Assembly: GCA_910585355.1 (NCBI GenBank)
Contig: CAJUDN010000050.1
Span: 1 to 23,091 of the forward strand
From: an uncultured Lachnospiraceae bacterium
GTDB taxonomy: Bacteria; Bacillota_A; Clostridia; Lachnospirales; Lachnospiraceae
Direction of reading: 5' to 3'
Length of the DNA: 23,091 bases
A model generated the notes under the pieces. That model saw only the letters and a list, made by a program, of their open reading frames with translations. It searched no databases and was not told where the DNA came from. Both the position numbers and the translations under genes were made by a program. Below are positions 14,995 through 22,602 of this stretch, piece by piece. Positions within the stretch are counted from its first letter, which is position 1, and every line of letters starts with the position of its first letter.

Positions 14995-16067
14995 AAGTCA
15001 ATCGGAATAAGAAAGTAATAATTGCAGTAACAATCGCTGTTTCGTTCCTTATCTTTTTAGGATATCTTGTTATACGGTTTGCTACAAAAAGCAGGCAATC
15101 ATCTGGAGAAATATTTCTATATGGGGAAAAACACTCTGTCAATGATATTTTAGAAAAGGAATTTGAATTGTGGTCATCATATTATCAAAATGAAGGTATG
15201 AGAAACCTCTTTGTAGAACTTCCATATTATACAACAGAGTATATGAATTTGTGGATGAAGTCCGATGACGATGACATCTTGTATTCGCTATATCAGGATT
15301 GGGCTGGAACGGCTATATGCTCTCAAGACGTTATCAATTTCTATAAGCGCATTAAAAATGAATGCCCGGAGACTGTTTTTCACGGAACAGACGTCGGTCA
15401 TCAACATGATACAACAGGAAAACGCTTTCTGGAACACCTTGAATCCACAGGGCAGCGGCAGTCCGAAGTGTACCGGCTGTCACAAGAAAACATCAGGCAG
15501 GGGCAGTATTACTATCAGCATTCCGATAACGCATACCGCGAAAATACAATGGTTGAAAACTTTATTCGCGAATTTGACAGTTTGAATGGCGCCAATGTGA
15601 TGGGGATATACGGTTCCGCTCACACCAACACAGAGGCAATGGGTTATGCAGCAAATTCAGTTCCCTGTATGGCAAATCAGCTTTACAAAAAATATGGTAA
15701 CGCATTACATACGGAAGATTTGACTCCACTGGCTCTCAATAATGAAGCATCTCGGACTGATACTATCAAAATTGGTGAGAAAGAGTATACCGCACTATAT
15801 TTTGGAAAGGTAGATTTATCATCCGTTTTTCCTGACTACCAATGTAGGGAGTTTTGGCGTTTAGAAAACGCATACGATGACTTCAAGGATAATTCCAAGA
15901 CCGGAAACGTCCTTCCTTACAATAATTATCCCATGGAAATCGAAACAGGTCAAACATTCGTAATTGACTATACGAAGGCGGATGGATCTATTGTGAGAGA
16001 ATATCATCGTTCAGATGGAAACACCTGGCAAGGATCGCCTGTGACGGAGGAGTTTCGCATTGATTAA
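14991..16067 (+). CDS. Membrane-anchored EreA/ChaN/TIKI-superfamily-like protein
   Basis: The 358-residue protein has an N-terminal membrane anchor (about 9-30). The rest faces outward. Its marks fit the EreA/ChaN/PrgY/TIKI fold: two GxxH motifs, GEKH (45-48) and GSAH (208-211), and a conserved acidic FVELPYY (Glu76). Members include erythromycin esterase, the PrgY pheromone-shutdown protein and TIKI proteases, so a metal- or Glu/His-dependent hydrolase is plausible but unproven. The start at 14991 has AGGAG eight bases upstream; the frame is open from 14649, but that part lacks conservation and a ribosome-binding site. Base composition is clearly AT-richer than the flanking housekeeping genes, which suggests transfer. 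It lies next to an IS256-type remnant. Confidence 0.65.
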   Translation: MKVNRNKKVIIAVTIAVSFLIFLGYLVIRFATKSRQSSGEIFLYGEKHSVNDILEKEFELWSSYYQNEGMRNLFVELPYYTTEYMNLWMKSDDDDILYSLYQDWAGTAICSQDVINFYKRIKNECPETVFHGTDVGHQHDTTGKRFLEHLESTGQRQSEVYRLSQENIRQGQYYYQHSDNAYRENTMVENFIREFDSLNGANVMGIYGSAHTNTEAMGYAANSVPCMANQLYKKYGNALHTEDLTPLALNNEASRTDTIKIGEKEYTALYFGKVDLSSVFPDYQCREFWRLENAYDDFKDNSKTGNVLPYNNYPMEIETGQTFVIDYTKADGSIVREYHRSDGNTWQGSPVTEEFRID

Positions 16068-16210
16068 CAATACTGACCTTTATTCTGCTTTAGAAGAAAG
16101 TCGAGGCTTTCTTTGCTGGTAATGCAAAAAAGTTTGAGACTTTAGCAAAAAATACCTCTTTTTTGATAAGAACCAAAATATAAAAATTCTTATCGATAAG
16201 GAGTATTTTT

Positions 16211-16465
16211 ATGCCAGCAGCAAAACAGCAGATACGACAGGTTATTGCAGATAACAGCTTATACGACGTGGCTGATGTTTACAGCCTGCTGAAGGACAGC
16301 TTCAAGGATATCCTTCAGGAACTTACGGAGGCAGAACTGAATGTATCCCTTGGTTATGAAAAGAACCAGGAGGACGATACCTCAACATTCAATAAAAGAA
16401 ACGGAACTCGACTAAAACATTGAAGAGCCAGTATGGGGAATTCCAGACTGATACCCCATGAACTG
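16211..16465 (+). pseudogene. IS256-family transposase, N-terminal remnant
   Basis: The frame from 16211 (Shine-Dalgarno GGAG) encodes LKDSFKDILQELTEAELNVS and LGYEKN, typical of the N-terminus of IS256-type transposases. It runs into a stop at 16421-16423. The next frame continues the family sequence (TLKSQYGEFQTDTP) to another stop at about 16459. The rest of the transposase, including the DDE residues, is absent, so the copy is dead. An 8-bp inverted repeat, GATAAGAA/TTCTTATC, at about 16168-16197 precedes it. Confidence 0.85.
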
Positions 16466-16493
16466 GAATAGAAAAGACTTTTTCTTGGGTAAT

Positions 16494-16530
16494 AAAAAAG
16501 CTCCAAGACTTTTCATCTTGAAGCTTTTTT
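16494..16530 (-). terminator. Rho-independent terminator after tRNA-Arg
   Basis: AAGCTCCAAGA and TCTTGAAGCTT pair with one non-Watson-Crick position. The flanking A run at 16494-16499 gives the T run on the minus strand. Confidence 0.85.
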
Positions 16531-16532
16531 AG

Positions 16533-16606
16533 CGCGCCAGAGAAGATTCGAACTCCCGACACTACGGTCCGTAGCCGTATGCTCTATCCAGCTGAGCTAC
16601 TGACGC
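16533..16606 (-). tRNA. tRNA-Arg (anticodon ACG)
   Basis: A 74-nt cloverleaf with acceptor GCGTCAG/CTGGCGC, anticodon stem TACGG/CCGTA and loop CTACGGA (ACG, reads CGN), T-arm GGGAGTTCGAATCTTC. CCA is not encoded. It has its own promoter and terminator and borders the AT-rich island. I found no second copy of its 3' end that would mark an integration event. Confidence 0.96.
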
Positions 16607-16650
16607 ACACTGAGCGGTTCCAGTCACCCATCCCTCACTCAACAGGGTAA

Positions 16651-16679
16651 ATTCTACTACATTTTTCTTTCTCTGTCAA
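16651..16679 (-). promoter_or_regulatory. Promoter of tRNA-Arg
   Basis: Minus strand: perfect TTGACA (16679-16674), 17-bp spacer, TAGAAT (16656-16651). Confidence 0.8.
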
Positions 16680-16696
16680 CCATTTCTTTCATTTTT

Positions 16697-17167
16697 TTAA
16701 TCTGCTTTTTTATCAGCCGTAACCATTACAAATACTCCCTGAGCTATTGCTTGGCCTTTCTGATTCTATACTTTTAAGTTGGCCTTCTGCTTGAATTCCT
16801 CTATACTTGCAGATTTTGCGGCAACATGCCGCCAGAAATATGACGCTTATATGCATCACAAGATAAAAAGACGATACCTCTTACGGTATAAAATAAGGAG
16901 AACTCCCTGAGAAAAGAATACCATACTTCCTGCAAAATAACAAGCAATTTTCAGGCACACTCTAATGCCCAATTCTATAAAGTTATAAAAAGTAACAGCC
17001 AATATAACCCGTCTTAAATAACCATATGTTTCGCCGGTCTGCTCTCCCGATAGCACAAAGGAAAAATATTCAGCGTATCACCACTAAGCCTCCACTTTTT
17101 CCTCCGCACTCTCAAAAAGCATCTTCAGCGAAACAGAACGGTATTTAAGGCGGGTTATACTAATGTC
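16697..17167 (-). pseudogene. Degenerate coding sequence between tRNA-Arg and the M20 gene
   Basis: This stretch is AT-rich and holds no intact gene I can support. On the minus strand, 16846-16697 reads as about 49 codons broken by one TAG (16768-16766), with segments such as SASIEEFKQKANLKV and GQAIAQGVFVMVTADKKAD. At 17167-17094 a 24-codon tail ends in MLFESAEEKVEA. Between them lies a 66-codon frame (17056-16856) with hydrophobic composition but no ribosome-binding site. These look like fragments of decayed genes. I do not recognise them. Confidence 0.35.
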
Positions 17168-17204
17168 TTATGAGGGTTCAGAGCTTAGCTGTTTACATCC
17201 TTCA

Positions 17205-18641
17205 TCACCATATAGCCGGTACCACATCCGCCGGAAGAGGATTGGGATAGGTCTCACCGTCCAGCGCCTCTTCCCAGTCTTCTTTCGCCCGCACCAAAAG
17301 TTCCGGTTTTTCCAGAAGCTCCACGCCTGTACAGGCCATGACCTTGGCCGCTGTAAGCATGCCTTTATGAGCCACGGATGCCTTTCCCTGCGCCACGGCC
17401 TGCCAGGAATGCAGGGCCGTTCCTGCCGCATAACAATTCACGTTCACCTGTGCGGTGGGAACCACCCAGCTCACATCGCCTACATCCGTGGAACCGCCGC
17501 CGCCAAAGGTAAACTTTCTGTCCAGAACAAAATCCAGAAGCGGCATCTCCATGATTTCTTTCTTTTTGTCCTTATCCGCCAGAGCGTTAATCATGTCCTT
17601 AAGGCCTTCTTTATCCAGCTCCGTAACCGCCTCTTTAAACTTTGCCGCATAGGCAAGCTCTTCCTCCGTATAGCCAATGGGAACAAAATGCCTTAAATTT
17701 TCGTCCATGACGCTCTCCAGCGCAGGATTTCCAATCACATTGGAATAGGCCGCCACCTGCTTAATCTCCACCGTAGTCCCGGTGATCAGGGCCGCTCCCT
17801 TTGCAATGTCGCACATTCTCTCATACAGCTTTTTCACCTGAGTAACCTTCGGTGCACGGATGGCGTAAAGGATCTGGGCCTCCGACGGAATCACATTGGG
17901 AGCGATTCCCCCTGTGTTGGTGATGGCCCCGTGAACCCGTGCCTCATCCATCATATGTTCTCTCATATAATTGACGCCAATGTCCATGATCTCCACCGCG
18001 TCCAGGGCGGACCGTCCCAGCTCCGGTGCTCCCGCCGCATGAGAAGAAATTCCATGGAAAGTAAAAAACACGCGGAAATTGGCCAGAAATTTATCGTCGG
18101 ACATGGTTTTATTGGTAGTGTCGGGATGCCAGGTGATAGCCGCATCGCAGTCGTCAAAAAAGCCGTCCCGGACCAGGTAGGCCTTTCCCCCAGCATTCTC
18201 CTCTGCCGGGCACCCGTAATACCGGATCGTGCCGGAGCAATGGTTCTCTTCCATATAGGATTTCAAAGCATCCGCCGCGGCCAGGGAGGCTGTACCAAGA
18301 AGGTGATGACCGCAGCCATGTCCGTTGGATTTCCCTTCCATGGGACAGCGCGTCGTCTGGTCCGCCTCCTGCTGAAGACTGGATAAAGCGTCAAACTCTC
18401 CAAGAAACGCCAGTACCGGCTTTCCGCTTCCATATTCTGCAATAAAAGCCGTCGCTTCTCCCGCCAGATCAAACCGAATCGAAAATCCCCTGGACTTTAA
18501 ATATTCCTGCTGGATTCTGGAGGAATTCCATTCCTGAAATCTCGGTTCTGCGTACTCCCAGATCTCGTCGCTCATATCTGTATACGTCTGTTTTCTTTGT
18601 TCGATCAGGTCATTGATTGCTGTTCTAAAGTCTCTTTCCAT
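17205..18641 (-). CDS. AbgB-like M20 amidohydrolase, tandem copy 1
   Basis: The 478-residue metallo-amidohydrolase resembles p-aminobenzoyl-glutamate hydrolase subunit B and related aminoacylases. Marks are LAFLGEFDALSSL (78-90), GHGCGHH (107-113), GCPAEEN (143-149), TWHPDTTN (His172), HGISSHAAGAPELGRSALDA, GGGGSTDVGDVSWVVP and a late ALHSWQAVAQGK. AAGGAG lies six bases before the ATG. Its first 100 residues match the neighbouring paralogue at 80 positions. In AbgB systems a partner AbgA and transporter AbgT are usual; neither is in this window. The substrate is unproven. Confidence 0.92.
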   Translation of the reverse strand: MERDFRTAINDLIEQRKQTYTDMSDEIWEYAEPRFQEWNSSRIQQEYLKSRGFSIRFDLAGEATAFIAEYGSGKPVLAFLGEFDALSSLQQEADQTTRCPMEGKSNGHGCGHHLLGTASLAAADALKSYMEENHCSGTIRYYGCPAEENAGGKAYLVRDGFFDDCDAAITWHPDTTNKTMSDDKFLANFRVFFTFHGISSHAAGAPELGRSALDAVEIMDIGVNYMREHMMDEARVHGAITNTGGIAPNVIPSEAQILYAIRAPKVTQVKKLYERMCDIAKGAALITGTTVEIKQVAAYSNVIGNPALESVMDENLRHFVPIGYTEEELAYAAKFKEAVTELDKEGLKDMINALADKDKKKEIMEMPLLDFVLDRKFTFGGGGSTDVGDVSWVVPTAQVNVNCYAAGTALHSWQAVAQGKASVAHKGMLTAAKVMACTGVELLEKPELLVRAKEDWEEALDGETYPNPLPADVVPAIW

Positions 18642-18701
18642 ATATAACTCCTTTGTAACCGTTTCGCGCCCTTAGCATGGCGCCGCTTTTTCCATAAGAG
18701 T

Positions 18702-18789
18702 TGTCGCAAAATGAAAACATTCATCAAAATATAGTATAATATTCTTAATCAAACTTCTATATCTTATATGAAAAACTCATTTTGCGACA
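18702..18789. mobile_element. MITE-like 88-bp element between the duplicated M20 genes
   Basis: A perfect 13-bp inverted repeat, TGTCGCAAAATGA (18702-18714) and its reverse complement (18777-18789), flanks an AT-rich core without coding capacity. This is the structure of a miniature inverted-repeat element. The termini remind me of IS1182-type ends, but that is from memory. No clear target-site duplication is visible. Confidence 0.6.
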
Positions 18790-18806
18790 GCCCATCCCTT
18801 TTTCTC

Positions 18807-20243
18807 TTACCAGATGGACGGCTTTAAATCCTTTGGAAGCGGGTTGGGGTATACTTCTCCATCCAGCTCTTCTTTCCAGTCTGCCTTTGCCTGTTCCACC
18901 AGCTCCGGCTTCATCAAAAGCTCCGCCCCCGTATAAGCCAGAACCCTGGCGGCCGCCATCATGCCTTTATGGGCCACAGAAGCCTTTCCCTGTGCCACAG
19001 CCTGCCAGGAATGGAGCGCTGTTCCCGCCGCATAACAGTTGGTATATACATGTCCCACCGGAACTACCCAGCTCACATCGCCCACATCCGTGGAGCCGCC
19101 TCCGCCATAGGCAGAGTTCTTATCCACGATGAAATCCCAGAGGGGCGTCTCCAGAAGCTCTTTTCTTCTCTCCTTACCTCCAATATCTGCCGCTGTGTTC
19201 TTAAGCCCTTCTTTATCAAGATCTGTGATGACCTGCTGGAATTTTTTCGCATAGGCAAACTCTTCTTCTGTAAAGCCCACCGGAATCACATGCTCTAAAT
19301 TTTCCTGAATCAGATTATCAAGAGTTTCATTGTCAACCAGATTCGAATAGGCAGCCACCTGCTTAATCTCCACGGTGGTGCCGGTAATTAGCGCCGCGCC
19401 CTTTGCAATGTCGCACATTCTTTCAAACAGTTTCTGCACCTGAGTTACCTTCGGCGCACGGATCGCGTACAAAATCTGGGCTTCTGACGGAATTACATTG
19501 GGAGCGATTCCTCCGGAATTTGTAATCGCTCCGTGGACCCTGGCCGCATCAATCATATGTTCTCTCATATAGTTGACGCCGATGTCCATGATCTCCACTG
19601 CGTCCAGGGCGGACCGCCCCAGCTCCGGCGCTCCTGCTGCATGGGAAGAAATGCCATGGAAGGTAAAAAATACCCGGAAATTGGCCAGATGGAATCCTCC
19701 CTTCATGACCTTATTCATGGTATAGGGGTGCCAGGTAAGGGCAATATCACAATCATCAAAGTACCCGTCCCGCACCAGATAGGCCTTTCCTCCTGCATTC
19801 TCCTCCGCGGGACAGCCATAGTACCGGATCGTGCCGGAAAGGCGATTTTCTTCCATATAAATCTTTAACGCATCCACCGCCGCCAGCGACGCCGTACCAA
19901 GAAGATGATGGCCGCAGCCGTGTCCATTGTCCTTTCCTTCAATGGGACAGCGCGTCACCTGATCTGCCTCCTGCTGAAGGCTGGATAAGGCATCAAATTC
20001 TCCCAGGAATGCCAGCACCGGCTTCCCACTTCCGCACTCGGCAATAAACGCCGTATCCTCCCCTGCCAGATCGGCTTTGATGGAGAATCCCCGGGACTTT
20101 AAATACTCCTGCTGGATTCTGGAAGAATCCCGTTCCTGAAACCTGGGCTCTGCATATTCCCAAATGGTATCACTGATTTTCGTATACTCCCCTGTTCTCT
20201 GCTTCAAAATCTCTGAAATTGCAGTTCTGAAATCTGCTCCCAT
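18807..20243 (-). CDS. AbgB-like M20 amidohydrolase, tandem copy 2
   Basis: Same architecture and the same 478-residue length as the copy at 17205-18641, with all metal-site and catalytic motifs intact (GHGCGHH, GCPAEEN, TWHPYTMN, HGISSHAAG, GGGGSTDVGD, ALHSWQ). I chose the ATG at 20243, which has AGAGG seven bases upstream and aligns with the paralogue start. An ATG at 20249 lies only one base from the Shine-Dalgarno. The most different parts are the N-terminal 25 residues and the region following GTTVEIKQVAAYSN. Two intact, diverged copies suggest different substrates or dosage. The copies are separated by 165 bp that hold the MITE-like element. Confidence 0.92.
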   Translation of the reverse strand: MGADFRTAISEILKQRTGEYTKISDTIWEYAEPRFQERDSSRIQQEYLKSRGFSIKADLAGEDTAFIAECGSGKPVLAFLGEFDALSSLQQEADQVTRCPIEGKDNGHGCGHHLLGTASLAAVDALKIYMEENRLSGTIRYYGCPAEENAGGKAYLVRDGYFDDCDIALTWHPYTMNKVMKGGFHLANFRVFFTFHGISSHAAGAPELGRSALDAVEIMDIGVNYMREHMIDAARVHGAITNSGGIAPNVIPSEAQILYAIRAPKVTQVQKLFERMCDIAKGAALITGTTVEIKQVAAYSNLVDNETLDNLIQENLEHVIPVGFTEEEFAYAKKFQQVITDLDKEGLKNTAADIGGKERRKELLETPLWDFIVDKNSAYGGGGSTDVGDVSWVVPVGHVYTNCYAAGTALHSWQAVAQGKASVAHKGMMAAARVLAYTGAELLMKPELVEQAKADWKEELDGEVYPNPLPKDLKPSIW

Positions 20244-20272
20244 ATACATACCTCTTTCTTTTTATATTTTTC

Positions 20273-20348
20273 GTTACAGTTCGGCCCCGCAAAGACTCCG
20301 CGAATAAAAACGTGTTGAAAGCAAGAAGATGCAAGGCTGAACTATTAC
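20273..20348. repeat. Inverted-repeat element, 76 bp
   Basis: The ends GTTACAGTTCGGCC (20273-20286) and GGCTGAACTATTAC (20335-20348) are imperfect inverted repeats of the GTWAC-N-GTTCA family. Reversed, the interior matches the right end of the element at 1111-1281 (GGAGTCTT-Y-GC, and TTTCA...CGTTT). It lies 9 bp past the stop codon of the NimA-like gene. Confidence 0.7.
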
Positions 20349-20357
20349 TATTTTTCA

Positions 20358-20846
20358 TTACGGATGGCGCTTTCCCGTCACCGTATCCGCGGTGATTTTC
20401 CATACTGTTACAGCCTGCGTCTCCTGCTCCGAAAAATCGGCTTCATCATAAGAAACCCCCTCCGGCGCGCCAATGTGATTCATGATAACGGCCAGGCCTT
20501 CTCGCTTTTTCTCCGGTTCCCCGATTATCTTTACATTTCCGCTTCCGCATACGCTTTCAAAGCTGGTACTGGATTTACAGGCATATTCTCTGACCAGTTT
20601 AATTTTATTTCTGCCAAAAATGGAGAACGAGACGCGGGGATTCTTTTTTAACAGTTCAAACTTTGTCCCCCGGGCTGCTCCATGGAAATAAAGCACCAAT
20701 TTTCCTTCTTCCACTCTGGCCCCATAGTTTAGCGGGATCAGATACGGAAACGGTTCATCGTAAAAAGCCACAGTACAGACAGTTTCCCGTTTTACAATCT
20801 CAAAAATTTCCGCCATGTCCGTAAGCTCTCTGTCCTTTCGTCTCAT
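20358..20846 (-). CDS. Pyridoxamine 5'-phosphate oxidase-like flavin-binding protein (NimA-like)
   Basis: The 162-residue split-barrel protein is of the NimA / pyridoxamine phosphate oxidase-related family. The N-terminal pattern VCTVAFYDEPFPYLIPLNYG and the following LVLYFHGAARGTKFELLKKN are typical: a substrate-side Pro-Tyr and a FMN phosphate-binding H-x-A-x-x-G-x-K. Members bind FMN or heme; some reduce 5-nitroimidazoles, but most have unknown roles, so resistance should not be assumed. GGAGG lies eight bases before the ATG. The gene lies 64 bp downstream of the YtcJ-like gene and upstream of the AbgB-like pair. Confidence 0.88.
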   Translation of the reverse strand: MRRKDRELTDMAEIFEIVKRETVCTVAFYDEPFPYLIPLNYGARVEEGKLVLYFHGAARGTKFELLKKNPRVSFSIFGRNKIKLVREYACKSSTSFESVCGSGNVKIIGEPEKKREGLAVIMNHIGAPEGVSYDEADFSEQETQAVTVWKITADTVTGKRHP

Positions 20847-20883
20847 ACGGATTTCCTCCAGTCACTGTTTGAGTACTCTATTG

Positions 20884-20914
20884 GTAACAATTCAGACAGC
20901 CCCTGAACGGTTAC
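20884..20914. repeat. 31-bp palindromic element overlapping a stop codon
   Basis: Arms GTAACAATTCAG (20884-20895) and CTGAACGGTTAC (20903-20914) pair with two mismatches around a 7-base loop. It is 25/31 identical to 6083-6113. The TAA stop of the YtcJ-like gene (20913-20911) lies inside the right arm. Confidence 0.75.
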
Positions 20915-22539
20915 TTCTGTTTCTGAAAAACGATAGCCCCGCCTACAATAGTCATCTCCGGCAGAATATCGCGGATTTCCATGGGATTACAGGTAAAAAT
21001 GTCCCGGTCAAGGACAACCATATCCGCCAGATATCCTGGCTTGATACGCCCTTTAAAGTCTTCACTAAACTCATTATAGGCCGATCCCGCCGTGTAGGCG
21101 TCAATGGCATCGGAAACATCCACACATTCTTCCGGATAAAATCCCTTTTCAGGAGATCCGTTTTTATCCTTCCTCGTAATGGCAGAATACAGATTCGGGA
21201 AGGGATTTAAATCTTCCACCGGGGAATCCGTTCCATAGGAAACATGGATTCCCAGCTCCTTCGCAGTCTTAAAGGCATAAGAAGTAGAGGAAAGAGCCTC
21301 CCCGCACCGGCTGGTTACCACATGCATGTCATAGTCCAGGAAAATGGGCTGGTAAGCCACCAGAACATCATTTCTCGCAATCCGCTCCAGCAAGGGCCTG
21401 TCAGTAATCTGGCAGTGAATCAGGGCATGGCGCAGCGGGTTTTTTCCGTCACGAAGGACATGCTCATAATTTCCAAGCACATCTTCTATGGCCTTATCCC
21501 CAATTACATGTGTCACCACCTGAATCCCCGCCTTGTCTGCCATCTGGCAGATGACCTCCATTTCTTCGTTACTTCTGGCCTCCACGCCATAGTTTTCCGG
21601 ATCATCCAGATATCCCTTTCGCATGGCCGCCGTTCTTCCACCCAGAGAGCCATCTTTAAAAAGCTTTACCGGGCCCAGGGCCAGCATTTGGGGATTCTCG
21701 TAAACGCCTGTTTTAAACTCTCCATTCTCCACATATTTTTTAAATTCTGCCACCGAATGGACACAGACCTGATGGCGGTAACGCAGCTTACAAAGACCGG
21801 CATCGTAAACTTCATGGAGCAGCCGGAAAACATCCTCCATAGGGAGCTGCCCGTTCCCTACGTCATTGGACTGCACACTGGTAACTCCATGGGCCAGTGC
21901 ATAGTCCACCGCCCGGAGAAACAGCCTCTTATTGTCCTCCAGTGTGTACTTGGGAATCAGGTCCTCCGCAAGAGCAACGGCATTCTCTGTGAATATCCCA
22001 TTAGGTCTGCCGCTTTCATCGGTCTCTATGGTTCCGCCATCCACATGAACCATTGTTTTATCCAGCCCCAGAAGCTCAATCACCCTGCTGTTGACGGAGG
22101 CCACATGACCGCAGACGCGTTTCAGTACAATCGGGATTTCAGTTGTAATCTGATCCAGGTCATACCGGGTCGGCATTCGTTTCTCATCCGTAAACAAATC
22201 CTGGTTCCATCCTTTGCTCAGGATTCCATTCTTCGCCTCCTCCGGATGTTCCTTCATAAATACCCTCACACGGTCAATCAGTTCGGTCATGGAAGTCACC
22301 CCAATGATCTTTGCCTGAGCAAATCCCATTCCCACGTTCAAAAGATGCATATGGCTGTCATTAAGGCCGGGAATCACTGTTTTTCCCTGCAAATCAATGA
22401 TCTCTGCTTCCCCTGCCGTTTCCAGAATCTCCTGGTTTTTCCCAACGGCGCGGATTATATCATTTTCTGCATACACTGCTTCTGCAAACACGCCGCGGTC
22501 CACGTAAATCTTTCCATTTACTAAAACCATCCTGCTCAT
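20911..22539 (-). CDS. YtcJ-like metal-dependent amidohydrolase
   Basis: The 542-residue member of the amidohydrolase superfamily belongs to the YtcJ / N-substituted formamide deformylase group. Features are an N-terminal strand domain, the HxH metal motif in GLNDSHMHLLNVG (about 60-66), a conserved Lys in KLFKDGSLGGRTAA (about 292-305), His in THVIGDKAIE, His in ALIHCQI, and the Asp in YGTDSPVEDLNPF. All catalytic positions are present. GGAGAGG precedes the ATG at the normal distance, and the gene has its own promoter at 22574-22602. It is probably the first gene of a four-gene catabolic unit with the NimA-like and two AbgB-like genes. The substrate, an N-acyl or formamide compound, is not known. 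Confidence 0.9.
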   Translation of the reverse strand: MSRMVLVNGKIYVDRGVFAEAVYAENDIIRAVGKNQEILETAGEAEIIDLQGKTVIPGLNDSHMHLLNVGMGFAQAKIIGVTSMTELIDRVRVFMKEHPEEAKNGILSKGWNQDLFTDEKRMPTRYDLDQITTEIPIVLKRVCGHVASVNSRVIELLGLDKTMVHVDGGTIETDESGRPNGIFTENAVALAEDLIPKYTLEDNKRLFLRAVDYALAHGVTSVQSNDVGNGQLPMEDVFRLLHEVYDAGLCKLRYRHQVCVHSVAEFKKYVENGEFKTGVYENPQMLALGPVKLFKDGSLGGRTAAMRKGYLDDPENYGVEARSNEEMEVICQMADKAGIQVVTHVIGDKAIEDVLGNYEHVLRDGKNPLRHALIHCQITDRPLLERIARNDVLVAYQPIFLDYDMHVVTSRCGEALSSTSYAFKTAKELGIHVSYGTDSPVEDLNPFPNLYSAITRKDKNGSPEKGFYPEECVDVSDAIDAYTAGSAYNEFSEDFKGRIKPGYLADMVVLDRDIFTCNPMEIRDILPEMTIVGGAIVFQKQK

Positions 22540-22573
22540 TTTTCCTCTCCTTCCCGATTAAATACTTACCTCT

Positions 22574-22602
22574 ATTTTATCGGTTCCCGCCTCTTTTCGC
22601 AA
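22574..22602 (-). promoter_or_regulatory. Promoter of the YtcJ-like amidohydrolase cluster
   Basis: Minus strand: TTGCGA (22602-22597), 17-bp spacer, TAAAAT (22579-22574), 35 bp before the start codon. It overlaps the 3' end of the remnant reading frame next to it. Confidence 0.55.

Noticed and set aside
16533..16606. tRNA-Arg as an integration site for the AT-rich island
   Set aside because: No second copy of the tRNA 3' end and no integrase gene were found in the window, so an att site cannot be claimed.
16856..17056. A 66-codon minus-strand hydrophobic frame
   Set aside because: It has no ribosome-binding site or promoter, AT-rich DNA favours hydrophobic codons, and it lies among decayed fragments. 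I do not count it as a gene.
21244..22524. A 426-codon plus-strand frame opposite the YtcJ-like gene
   Set aside because: The minus-strand frame contains all the conserved amidohydrolase motifs. The plus frame has no ribosome-binding site, no recognisable family and a composition typical of an antisense shadow.
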